From: Synanceia verrucosa
Lineage: Eukaryota > Chordata > Actinopteri > Perciformes > Synanceiidae
Reading direction: 5' to 3'
Length of the DNA stretch: 64,000 nucleotides
Assembly (NCBI GenBank): GCA_029721515.1
Contig: CM056550.1
Location: 10,729,844-10,793,843, forward strand
Made by a program: the position numbers and the translations under genes. The notes under the pieces were generated by a model that saw only the letters and a program-made list of their open reading frames with translations, was not told the DNA's origin and did not search any database. How positions within the stretch are numbered: the stretch's first letter is position 1; every line of letters starts with the position of its first letter. Positions 1 through 9,363 of this stretch are shown here, one piece after another.

Positions 1-931
1 AGCTCATCAGGAGCTTGGCACGCTCCAGCCAATCAGAAAATAACATACTGCGACACATCAGCCAATTAGAAAATAACACTGCTGTATCTGGTTAAGGTAC
101 GGTGATCATTTTAAGTATAGACCAGCGTTAATGTGGGATAATGTTGGATGAGTGAACATGTTTTTAACAAATCTGTTGAAAAGTTAAATTGTGTTTTCTC
201 AAATGTATTTTTAATATGTTTGTGTTCAAAAATATCTTCAAAAACACAAAGGTGTTAAAATGTTAATGTTAAAATATGATGAAGAACATACAAACATGTT
301 TAAGATGTTTTAAAAAAGGGGTGGGGCACAGGTGCTTTGAGTTCTCTTAGGGAGGCTCACTATCCCACACTTTGAAAACCTCTGATTTAGATAATACTAC
401 CTGAGCACAGATCTTCTATAGTGACACATGGAAACAGATGATTGGTTGAACTCTTTAAAAACAGGTAAGTCATGTGAGCCTCTTGGACCATGTGCAGAAT
501 GTGGTCATGTTGGGGCCTCATGTCTCTCCTCTGTATCCATGTTGTTTCTTAGCTACAGTGCCATGGCCATACCCATAATGCCTTACCGAAAACTTTGATC
601 AATGTGACCTGTTACTCTCTTAATGTCATATAAACCCTTACATTAAAGCATTATATTGTACCCATATATAATATACACAAACTTTGTGTTCTGTATTCGT
701 GGGTTGAAGAAGTAAATTATCAGAAATTAAATACTAATTTACAACCAAACAACATGCTGTTTCAGCAGTGAAAATGGCAACCTCTCCCCAAAACTTTCTA
801 GAATATATATATATAAAAAAGAATATAAAAAGTGACATGCATCCTTCACATGCCTGCATGGGAGGAGGCGCTCTCTGATTGGCTAATTCTAATATTAATG
901 AAACCGCACTCTGGCACAGGTCAGCCCTTTG

Positions 932-1327
932 TCACATCCCCTGTATTCCTGCACCACTGAAGCTATGCCACTGTCTCATACTGCCCCCTACTGTTATGGA
1001 AACACATAGCAACTTCACATTCCCACAATAATACCTGTGACTGTGTTCTAAATAGCAAATCCATGGCTGAAAATTAAATCAATAAGAAAAATAAAAAAAA
1101 AAAAATCAATGCCCCACATGTGACCTCACTAGTGGGCGTCACAATAACATTCTTCATTATTACTGAAACAGCTCAGCTCCTCCAGACCATTTCAAACAAA
1201 CTATTTCAAATTTCAAAAAGTTTATATGTGAAAACCAGACGTGGTTACAAAAAAGGTTTCAAACTCTTTGCATGAAAGGGATCTGAACAATGGGACTATC
1301 GCTTCATAGCAGCCAAGATAGAAGCTA
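932..1327 (-). repeat. Dispersed ~390-bp repeat body
   Basis: The reverse complement of this stretch matches 49780-50146 over its whole length with many substitutions, so it is an interspersed family older than the A/B duplication. Read on the minus strand it starts just after a tRNA-Ala-like sequence (1336-1408), runs through an AT-rich middle with an A-run near 1090-1106, and contains a GTAGGGGGCAGTATGAG motif. It could be the body of a tRNA-Ala-headed SINE or a non-autonomous DNA element. The family is not recognised. Confidence 0.6.
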
Positions 1328-1335
1328 AACTATTC

Positions 1336-1408
1336 TGGAGAACGAGGACATCAATGCCACTACCACACGCATGCTAAGCGACCACTCTACCATTTGAGCT
1401 TATTCCCC
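1336..1408 (-). pseudogene. tRNA-Ala(AGC)-like pseudogene
   Basis: On the minus strand 73 nt read as a tRNA-Ala with GCTCAAATGGTAGAG in the D arm and TTAGCAT in the anticodon loop (anticodon AGC). The acceptor stem still pairs, using two G-T wobbles. The anticodon stem has two mismatches, the T stem two, and the B box has lost its TTCGA core. These changes argue for a dead copy or a tRNA-derived SINE head, not a working gene. Confidence 0.75.
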
Positions 1409-1518
1409 TGTATGGAATGCTGCCATGTAGCTCCACCTAGATCATCTCATCCCATACTTTACCAGACTCTTGAAGGTCTCCTGGATCAGACGTCTACTGT
1501 AATTCATCAGATACAGTA

Positions 1519-1571
1519 GACGAGGTGGCTGAGATCAATTATGCTCTACAAGTTCAAATTCCATTGTTGCT
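1519..1571 (+). pseudogene. tRNA-Ser-like fragment, internally deleted
   Basis: Starts GACGAGGTGGCTGAG, matching the first 15 nt of the tRNA-Ser(GCT) at 25400 with one change. It then jumps to a variable-arm and T-arm-like stretch (ATGCTCTACAAGTTCAAATTCC), so the anticodon arm is missing. Further short tRNA-Ser-like pieces follow at 1630-1650 (CATTGTGCTC) and 1690-1702 (CTGGACTGCTAAT). The same arrangement is at 36140-36192 in segment B. Confidence 0.45.
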
Positions 1572-2200
1572 CCAGACAAGCTTACTTTAGTCTGCAAGTT
1601 GCCGCGTTGGAGGTGATGAGCTGCCAATCATTGTGCTCCACACAAGTTTACATGGTTGACTCCATGCACTGCTACTCTGTTGTCCTGCTGGACTGCTAAT
1701 TCAAGATTCAAGAGTCTTTATTGTCTTTATGCACACAGAACAAAATTTTGGAGAGTCTCTCAGCTTAAAGGCACACATGAATAAAGAAATAAAAATAAAG
1801 ATATTGAAAGACATGAATAGAAAATATAAAACACCCATATATTCCTGGATTCTCTGTGGAATCTGCACATTCTGAGTGATGTCACTGATGACCTCATACC
1901 AATCCATATGCTAATATAACAGAACACATTATCTTATGTCATTCTTTTCTATGCTAATGAATTTTTCCAGTCTTATAACAGATATGTTATATGATGTCAT
2001 TCTTTTCTGTGAGGAGAGAGAAGGAAGGAGTGTTCTACTCCTGAATATCTGCAGTGGAGCCAAAGGTCACAGGTTCAATCCCCACCTGTGGCAAGGATGG
2101 AGACAAGTAAGTTAATGTAAAAGTTAACAGTGACATGAAGGCAGAACAAGATATGTCTTAATAAAATAGTGGTGTAAAAGAGATGTGAGTTGCATAAACA

Positions 2201-2320
2201 GCCCTGCGATGAGGTGGAGACTTGTCCAGGGTGTACCCTGCCTTCCACCCTAACACAGCAGGGAAAGGCTCCAGCCCCCCGCGACCCTATGAGGATAAGC
2301 GGTAGATAATGGATGGATGG
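2201..2320 (+). repeat. SINE-like 3' tail fragment
   Basis: Contains GACTTGTCCAGGGTGTACC, CTCCAGCCCCCCGCGACC and a GGATGGATGG tail. This is the conserved 3' part of a very common fish interspersed repeat, recognised from general knowledge. The segment B copy is at about 36822-36940. Another piece, on the minus strand, lies at 13472-13589 (48075-48189 in B), and a decayed one at 32537-32650. Confidence 0.7.
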
Positions 2321-2400
2321 ACAAAATTGCATAAACATCAGTGATGTGTTTGCAGAAAGTCCATAATAACACCAAAAAAAAAACAAGCAGAAAATAGTTA

Positions 2401-2832
2401 ACTGGTCTTGCTTCAGGTTTGTTGAAGACATCTCATCTCTCATCCAAGAGGCTTCTTCAGTTCTAACTGACTGGTAGAGAGTCCAGATACTTATATTCCT
2501 TTTGGAGCAGAAAACAATCAAACAACCGAAACCACCAAAACAATAGATCTCATTAATGTGGGAGTCGTGCCCACCTTGATTTGATGAGAGCCGTTAGACT
2601 TCTCTAGATGGTGCTCTTGGTTTAAAGATTAAGGCTAGTGGAATGCAATTTCCATTCCACTAGCTTTAATCTTTAAACCAAGAGCACCATCTAGTGGAGT
2701 CTAAAAACATGACAAGTGCTTCATGAAGCTTCATTTGCTCATCACTACCGTTAAGGTGATCTGCACTCAGGTGTGAATGAATGCTGCAGATGAGAGGTGA
2801 AACGTCTTCAACCAACCTCAAGCAAGTCCAGT
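2401..2832. repeat. Foldback repeat with outer inverted arms and an inner hairpin
   Basis: The outer arms 2401-2450 and 2788-2832 are imperfect reverse complements: one begins ACTGGTCTTGCTTCAGG, the other ends CCTCAAGCAAGTCCAGT. They enclose the near-perfect hairpin at 2594-2704. The right arm has the GATGAGAGGTGAAACGTCTTC motif that is widespread in fish genomes. Probably a non-autonomous foldback or MITE-like element; no target duplication was identified. Present in both segments. Confidence 0.5.
2594..2704. repeat. Long near-perfect hairpin (52-bp arms, 7-nt loop)
   Basis: Arm 2594-2645 and arm 2653-2704 are reverse complements apart from about four positions; the inner 42 bp differ at one position, which would be a G-U pair in RNA. 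The loop is CAATTTC. The arms contain GATGGTGCTCTTGG and CCAAGAGCACCATC. RNA from either strand would fold into a strong stem. The arms may be a tiny inverted-repeat element or a small-RNA precursor. Confidence 0.85.
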
Positions 2833-2889
2833 AGACTTAAAAACAGTTGAAACTGGACAAAATCAGAAAAGGCTGTTTTTCAGTGGTGA

Positions 2890-4490
2890 AATATCAATGT
2901 TTGGAGTGCAGTGACCAGGCCCGTAGGCAAACTAGGCAATTGCCGAGAACCCCCAGCTGAAAGGGGGCCCCCTGATAACAACTGGTTATGTGTTCAACAG
3001 CAACGACAACTTTGTGAGCGCGGCAGCACCTCCCTAAATTCTTTGACTGAAAAGTGCAATGACACTGTCATTGAAATCCCCCTCGAGGGGGCCCCTCCCT
3101 TATAGTTTGACAGCAGGGCTGCATTTGCTGAAGTCAAGGCCCACAAACAGCAGTTGTAGACATTTTGTACATGACTGTCTCTTCATGTCAGGAAGTTAAT
3201 TTTATGTGCGTTTTTACACATTGTGCACTTTTCTGTGTGTTAATCGTTCAAATTGAAACATTGCTGTCAGTTACATACTTTTTCTTATGTCCTTATTTTT
3301 GATTGTCTTTTTAATAAAGCTAAGTTATTTTTATGTGTGTGTACACTGTAAACATTTTGTATTGAGTTAATGTTATTTGCGTATTTTTATTATATTAGTC
3401 TTATTTTCTTATTCAATTTAACTATATATACAAGCCAAAGGTCTAACTATAAAGTTTGTTTTGATTTTGAAACTTCATTAGTGTAGATATCTGTGGCAGA
3501 GTGTAGCTTGTTTAAGTGTAGTGTGTAAACTTTGCTTGGCATAAGGATTATAATAGTAAAAGATATGATTGTTATCATTGTGTGGTAATTCACAGGTAAA
3601 TTTGCAGTGGAAGTGTGTTGGCAAGAAGTTATTCAGAGTGGTAGCATGCATTTGTTTATTTCGATTCAGTACACTTCTTCTTCTTCTGCTTGGTAAAGCT
3701 GTTACAAGCTGCAGTCACATAACAAGTTGTCTTTTGCATGAATGCTTTGTTCCAATTTTTCCATATATGTCAGGGTTTGGTTTTTTTTTTGTGAGATCCT
3801 GTGGATGTGTGAATGGCTTGTGCTGTGTGTGTGGTGTTTGCAAGCGTAAAGCAGAGTCACTTACTGTAATCAATTGCCAAGTTTTATTAAGTCCTTCACC
3901 TTCAACAGTTTCACTTTTTGGAAATTTACTGGGTGAATAAAATATCATTTTCTGAAAGTGGTAGGAGAAAGGGGAGTACACATAAGATTAGGCAGTTTAT
4001 ATTACAATGTGTGATATAAAACAAATGAAGTGTAATGTGAACATGTGATAAACTATATTTGTAACTGTGCACAAACACAATGTTAACAGGAATACACAGG
4101 TAAATCTGCACAGTACTCTTAAAAATAAACTATCACAACAGAATATCAGATTATTATAGAAATGTTTTATTGATATACTTTTGAGCCTGTTGTTATCATC
4201 AAATACGGTGCAGTCTTTGAACATTGTACCAAGTGTGGAAGTTCATTAAAGCTTACAGCTCATCTGGTCATCAGTTTTCACAGGTGCAAGATTCATACAC
4301 AGATGTCTTGGTTTATGGGGTGGTCTTATTATCACACATATATCTGAACCACAAACACAGATATGCAGATGAGCGGTGAGGGCTCACACATGTGATTGGC
4401 TGTGTCAACAGGCGTGCTGTGATTGGTCCAGCTGGAGCACATGGGAGCCTCCTTTTTTTTGTACTTGTTGTTTGGTTTTGTATGTTTTGT
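2890..4490. other. No supported gene; AT-rich non-coding stretch
   Basis: Near 2915-3110 there is a stretch with GCCCGTAGGCAAACTAGGC and G-runs that I recognise as interspersed-repeat sequence. The rest is AT-rich without a frame I trust. Open frames here differ between segments A and B by indels that are not multiples of three, so they are not maintained. Confidence 0.6.
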
Positions 4491-4491
4491 G

Positions 4492-4552
4492 GTGAAACAC
4501 CTGATTCTGATTATTTGGATGGGTGAGCGAAAACTTTTAGCAATATAGTGTA
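4492..4552 (+). mobile_element. Right terminal fragment of a Tc1-like element
   Basis: About 60 bp ending GGGTGAGCGAAAACTTTTAGCAATATAGTGTA, the subterminal and terminal sequence of the Tc1 family whose other end is at 25898. Only the tip remains, with no transposase. The block repeated in inverse orientation at 54393-55345 begins immediately after this tip. The segment B copy is at 39107-39167, with GCGAATAC in place of GCGAAAAC. Confidence 0.75.
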
Positions 4553-5600
4553 ACACATGAGCAGTGGTTGTCCTGCTCATGTTTATGTTAACTGGACAAT
4601 TACACTCAGTTGAGTGTCAGTCTAACCTCTGTACGGGACAGTCCCAGTCCAAGAAGATAAATGTGAACTGAACTCAGGGTTCAGGGCTCTCTGTGGCTGA
4701 GATCCTTCCAGACCTCTGTCATTCAGAGCCCAGTGCTGTCATACTTTACCTGTGACCTGAATAAATATCTGTGAACTGCTTTTTTAACAGAGTGCTCTGG
4801 TGTTTTTTCTTGGGGCTTCCAACTAAAGAATCGGGCTAACAGTGTTCAAGTTGTACAATAGTTTATTGTCATTTTATTCCTCAATTTGAATAATTTTATT
4901 CTGTTTTATCAATCACTTATTTGATTGTATTTAATTTATAAGATGGTATTGTTATTTTTATTAATCTAGTTTTTACTTCTCACTGTTTTTCTACTTTTAC
5001 TGTTATGATAGCTTTTAATTTTTCACAGTTTGCACAGATTCTTTGGGCTTGTCAGTCATCTGTGAGTCACTTTGAACTGCACTAACCTGTATGAAAGTGT
5101 CATATTTATTTGTCCTATAGAGGAGCTAGTGGTGCTAACAGGAGGTCACTGACAACACAAGGAAGTACAATCAGTGACCAGGTGTGGAGCAAATGTTGGT
5201 GGAGAAACTGCTGGAAAATGTCTGTGTAAAATCCATGTGTGTGTTTCCTGTTGCCAACAAGGTGATGAAAAAGAGGAGCTGTGTGAAGGACAGACTGACT
5301 GCAGAGACAGAAAGTGACAGAAGCACGGCTGCTTCCAGCCCAAGAGGAGGAAGGAGCTCTTTACCTTTCTACCGGTTTTACCACATAATCAGAGCTTTTG
5401 CACCTCATATTTATTCTTCTCTGCACTATGTTTACATGTCATGCACCAAGATACCAAGCTAAATTATTACTATTACTATTACTAAATTATTTTCAGACTT
5501 ACTTGGCAACAAATCTTCCTTTTGTTCTCCATGTTGTTGACGTTCACTCTGTACTGATAACAGTAGTAGTAGCTGCTTCAAAACGTCTGCTGCTTGGCGT
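4551..5600 (+). repeat. Block repeated in inverted orientation at 54393-55345
   Basis: Matches the reverse complement of 54393-55345 from the end of the Tc1 tip to about 5590, with substitutions and a few indels. A weak possible exon starts after GTCCTATAG at 5120 and carries a frame beginning near 5193 (MLVEKLLENV...), with lysine-arginine-rich and serine-threonine-rich parts. That frame reads differently in segment B after a 1-bp change near 5336 and has a stop in the inverted copy, so I do not call a gene. Confidence 0.7.
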
Positions 5601-5889
5601 GTCTTAATTTCCAAGATGAACAATAATTATGGAAATATTGGTGTTTGCTGAGAACAGGCTTCATCATGTCAACAGTGTCCTGTCAGATGAACACAGTGGT
5701 CACACCAGGATGAAGGTAAATGGTGTAAATTGTTTGCTTGTGATTTCCTGACAGACGTAACAAAGCATTAATACAGCATTTTTTTTTAAGTCAGTATAAT
5801 TATGTGTTACTTCAGCATCCCTTTGATTTTTTTTTTTGCATTGAATCATAGCAAAAACTGCTTCAACGATGGCAACACAACACAACTGC

Positions 5890-6663
5890 AGCTCAACATA
5901 CAAGCAAATTCAAAGTTATTTCTTCAGTAAAACATCATCATAAATCAATGTAAACCATTAAACAATAATAAATGGCGCTTATACCCGGCATCTGTGATTC
6001 TTTATTGATAGGATAATTTGATTAGTTTAGGAGTGGCAGTGATTTACAGCTATTTGAGCTGGTGATCAGCTATTAAACAGGTGGCTCACCTGTTCAGACA
6101 GGGCACGGAGGTGTAACTGCTATTGATCAAATATGAAATAGAATGATCAGATTCAGAACAGCTTCAGGTATGAGGAATCTGACTCTGATTTACAGCACTC
6201 TCAGCACACAAGGTAAAGAAATAACAAAATATGTCAAAGGTAAATAACAAGGCACCGGCACTGGATTCAGGAGTGACGGTGAGGAGAAGCGCTCCCTTTT
6301 TTTCAGGTGTAGAGGTGAAACCTCGCCTGTGATTCAACGTTTGTACTTTACTGTAATAAACATTATATTGTTGAAAAGCCCAATTTATCTGCTTTCAGAA
6401 TCAACTGAATGCCTTCAATAGCACACACTGATCAGGAGTTACGGTCATCAGAAGAGAGGCTGTGAAATCCTGTCGGTGCCGACAGGTCTGGTGATAATTA
6501 AGAGGAACGTTGAATAAACGTTTTAAGTTTGCAAAAGTCTGTCATTTTTATTGTCACTGCTTTGATTGTCAATATTGGACATTACAGCCATGTCTTTAAG
6601 CCTAAAATGATGTAGTACAATATGGAATATTTTCCACCCTCCGCATTGTTGCTGCCACTTTCT
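5890..6663 (+). repeat. Outer part of the repeated module
   Basis: Matches the reverse complement of 60815-61605 and the direct copy in segment B (40490-41270). It includes TGTCGGTGCCGACAGG, an imperfect palindrome, near 6471. No coding frame is supported. In the inverted copy this sequence lies downstream of coding exons that are missing here. Confidence 0.7.
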
Positions 6664-7716
6664 GAACCATTGCTGGTGCTAGCTTCTGGTAGTTGTACAG
6701 TAAAGCGACAAGCATCATTTTGTAGCATAACCTTGGCCTACTTACCAGCTATTGGTCTGCTCTGATTGCAATTTGCTTGATTACTATGAAAATAAGAGCA
6801 TAGTTAATATAACTGAATCATGATTAACAAATGCTTCATGCTATCAGTTAAGACATACTGTATCTATACAGCTACATGTAGACCATATTTTTTTCATGTT
6901 TAGTCTTCATGTCAACTTAGCTGTATAAACACAGATACAATAATCATGTACATATATAATTGGAGGGGCAATTTCCTCTATTTAGATGTTACAGTCAAGG
7001 CAAAGACCTAGCAAGTAGGCTAAGTAGCGATTAGCTTTACTCACGATTAGCATACTAATAAACATGAATTTGGTTGTAAAAATGTTGCTATAAGACAGGC
7101 AGTACATTACCATAAGACAGACGATGCTGCACTAAACATTTAAACCATTTATGACAAATATTCGATCACTTCACAGGCATAAACAGAAGGTAGAATACAG
7201 ATAATGCTAGCTTGCTAAATAATGACAAGTTCACGTTACCTACCGTCTCCACGGGCACAATTCACCTTCATGCAGAGACAATTTTATCTTTGCATTTATT
7301 TGATGCCAGCTATGTATTCTTATCTCAGTCAGCAGCCTTCAGAAATAATACTTAGCTAACATAGGTCATCTTATCTCAATGACAACTGTGAGCAACTGTG
7401 ACTCGATAATATCATTGAACAGAAGGGTACATGTTGCCAACATCTCCTCAACCGACAACAAATAAAACAATAAAACTATAAAAACCATGTTCAGTTGAAA
7501 AAAAACTTGTTAAAGATGTTGCCAACATGTGAATGTTAAGGTTACTTACCCGTCTGTGGCGCCACTCTGGAAAATTCCCTCTGCAAGCAGAGATTCAAGC
7601 TTTTTCTACAGTTTAACACGCTGTAGAGTTAAAATTTACACTGCATGTCTGGATAAAAACTGACCTGCTTAGACTCTCTGTCTGTTGTTAACTGGACTGA
7701 TCACTGGACACTAGAC
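6664..7716 (+). repeat. Module upstream region, direct repeat with 9364-10136
   Basis: Begins TGAACCATTGCTGGTGC and ends CACTAGACTGATGT. The same sequence, minus about 280 bp in the middle, recurs at 9364-10136, so the module's upstream region appears on both sides of the exon at 8620-9158. On the minus strand it holds the 5' exon ending at 7550 and a possible 38-bp exon (6734-6771) between TTTTCATAG and GTAAGTAGG. It also recurs near 19925-21960 and, in part, inverted at 59000-59900. Confidence 0.8.
7550..7660 (-). other. Candidate 5' exon of the leftward transcript (module unit 1)
   Basis: On the minus strand the sequence reads TTTTCCAGAGTGGCGCCAC, ACAGACGG, then the strong splice donor GTAAGTAACC (GT at 7548-7549). 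The same exon-donor junction is kept at 9960, 21786, 44559 and, inverted, 59189; segment B (42152) has it with TGGCACC in place of TGGCGCC. The start is not defined. It is probably non-coding leader. Downstream coding exons are deleted here but survive at 59911-60538. Confidence 0.5.
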
Positions 7717-7960
7717 TGATGTGTGTGTGTGTGTGTGTGTATACATGCATTATGCATTAAGATACATTAATGTGTGATAATGCACTTATTGATTTTTGAC
7801 AATACTTACTTTGCGGTTGCCCGGGTAACCGAAGGTACAGTACAGATCAAAGCAGATTAGAATACAGATCAAAGCAGATTAGAATACAGATCAAAGCACA
7901 TTAGAATACAGATCAAAGCAGATTAGAATACAGATCAAAGCAGATTAGAACAGAACGGAA
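7640..7960. promoter_or_regulatory. Inferred bidirectional promoter between divergent 5' exons
   Basis: Two exons ending in good donors point away from this interval, one leftward (donor at 7549) and one rightward (donor at 8060). Between them are a (TG)n run, an ATGCATTATGCAT motif and the 22-bp tandem repeat. No TATA box is evident. Promoter activity is inferred only from exon geometry; its recurrence in four module copies is directly visible. Confidence 0.4.
7839..7948 (+). repeat. 22-bp minisatellite, 5 units
   Basis: Five consecutive 22-bp units, each containing ACAGATCAAAGCA followed by GATTAG or CATTAG. It sits between the two divergent 5' exons of module unit 1. Other module copies have 5, 3 and 4 units. 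Confidence 0.95.
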
Positions 7961-7961
7961 C

Positions 7962-8059
7962 ACAACTGAAGTGTTTAACAGAAGACACGCTGCTCATTTC
8001 ACCTGAGGAAGTGAAGACAAAACTTTTGAGCTAGCTGATCCATCAGTTATCAGCATCAA
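7962..8059 (+). other. Candidate 5' exon of the rightward transcript (unit 1)
   Basis: Ends ...TTATCAGCATCAA followed by a consensus donor GTAAGTAC at 8060. The same junction occurs at 42659 (B), 22275 (spacer unit) and, inverted, 58675. No long frame, so probably an untranslated leader. The next good acceptor is TTTGTCTCAG at 8619, opening the exon with the METADNM frame. The exon start is set loosely after the minisatellite. Confidence 0.45.
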
Positions 8060-8267
8060 GTAAGTACACAAATACATAAAGTAAAGCACTCATTAACCAG
8101 CTATTATTATTATTACCAAAACACATTTCACCAATGGTCTGTTAGCTGTCAATACAACACTGTTCTACAAAATTTCTCAAATTTTAAAATACCTGCTCCA
8201 GTTCATATTGTATCATATATTATATTATTGGAGTATTAATGCTGATACATCAACATGTAAGCTGTAT

Positions 8268-8550
8268 TTGGGGACTGGAGTCTATCCCAGCTGTCTTAGG
8301 GTGGAAGGCAGGGTACACCCTGGACAAGTCTCCAGTTCATCACAGGACACATAGAGACAGACAACCACTCACACTCACACCTACGGTCAGTTTAAATTAG
8401 CCAATTAACCTAATCCCCATGTATGTTTTTGGATGGTGGGAGGAAGTCAGAGTACCCGGAGAAAACCCACACAGACACAGGGAGAACACAGTAAGGCCCC
8501 GGGGCCGGGAATCGAACCCGGTACCTTCTTGCTGCACCACTGTGCCGCCC
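8268..8550 (-). repeat. tRNA-derived SINE within the module intron
   Basis: On the minus strand it starts GGGCGGCACAGTGGTGCAGC, has a B-box-like GGTTCGATTCC, continues through GGTTAATTGGCTAATTT and TCCAGGGTGTACCCTGCC, and ends near CTGGGATAGACTCCAG. This is a common fish SINE-like family. It occupies the same intron position in all module copies (42868-43150, 22484-22752 and, inverted, 58249-58457), so it inserted before the module was multiplied. Confidence 0.8.
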
Positions 8551-8619
8551 CCAAAAATGTGCATATGGTGTTTTAATATCAGATTCTGAAAATCATCTTC
8601 TTATTAATGTTTGTCTCAG

Positions 8620-9158
8620 GTACCATAACGTTCAGACAGAGTGAAACACCAGTCATTCCTCTGGAGTAACCGTATGGAGACAGCTGACAACATGCTTGCC
8701 GACGGCATGGATCTGGATGCAGAACTTCTCAATGACGAGGAATACAGATTACTACTTGAAACCCTCTGCGATATATTCGGTGCATCAACTTCGCCTTTTT
8801 CTGCTCCTTTTGATGATTCTGTTCATCAACAACTTCTGGAGAGTCTGTGCGAAGAAATTACTAAGTGCAGCCCCATGGTACCAGCTCCGCCTGTCACTGA
8901 CCAGCCAAGTCACCTGAAGAGTCCTGCAGGTGCTCATAACCCGGGACATGAGGTCACTGTCCACCATCAGCTGGATGAAAGTGTGAGCGGAGCACATGCT
9001 GGGTGCACCACCCTGTGTGCAGCTCCATATAGCTCTGAGCAGCCAAATACATCCATGTCTAGTGAGACACTGAATGTTGGACTAGCTGCTCCCATCATGA
9101 TCCAGGGACTGCAGGACGTCAGGCAGGTGCTGTTAGCCAGGGACAGATCACATTTAAG
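8620..9158 (+). CDS. Exon with acidic ORF of unknown function, open in segment A
   Basis: Bounded by acceptor TTTGTCTCAG (8619) and donor AAG|GTAAGATA (GT at 9159). The first ATG is at 8674; the frame stays open to the donor, about 161 residues starting METADNMLADGMDLDAEL. It contains two related motifs, RLLLETLCDIF and QQLLESLCEEI, separated by about 20 residues, then a proline-, serine- and histidine-rich part. No known domain is recognised. It follows the leader exon ending at 8059 across a SINE-bearing intron. The 3' exons are not visible; sequence after the donor is the second copy of the module upstream region. It could be an exon of a small gene or of an unrecognised mobile element. 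Confidence 0.5.
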
Positions 9159-9363
9159 GTAAGATATACAGTAAGTTTAGGTTAAGGATAGATATCATAA
9201 AAGTCTTGTCTCAATACCTGCATCAAAAAAGATGTCAGTAAGAGCCAAAAGGATTGGCAGAGTAATCAATTAGTCGATCGGCAACTATTTTGATAATTGA
9301 TTCATTTTTCATTTTTTAAAGTGGTTCACTGGTTCCAGTATTTAGCCTAGCAAAGATCCTTTA

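Noticed and set aside
2053..2096. tRNA-like T arm (CACAGGTTCAATCCCCACCTGTGG)
   Set aside because: Only a T-arm-like stem-loop is present; no D arm, anticodon arm or acceptor pairing found.
2075..2521. 148-residue minus-strand open frame (identical at 36696-37142)
   Set aside because: It runs through the SINE tail and the foldback repeat and reads as repeat sequence; no start context or splice support.
3569..3940. 123-residue open frame
   Set aside because: The segment B copy differs by indels in trinucleotide and poly-T runs and the composition is non-coding-like; no domain seen.
7554..7575. TGGCGCC motif as an LTR primer-binding site next to the module exon
   Set aside because: The motif is a short palindrome (TGGCGCCA). 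The match to a lysine-tRNA primer site stops after about 7 bases, and a conserved splice donor follows directly. No retroelement genes lie nearby.
7839..7948. CRISPR-like array
   Set aside because: Units are contiguous 22-bp repeats without unique spacers, in a vertebrate genome.
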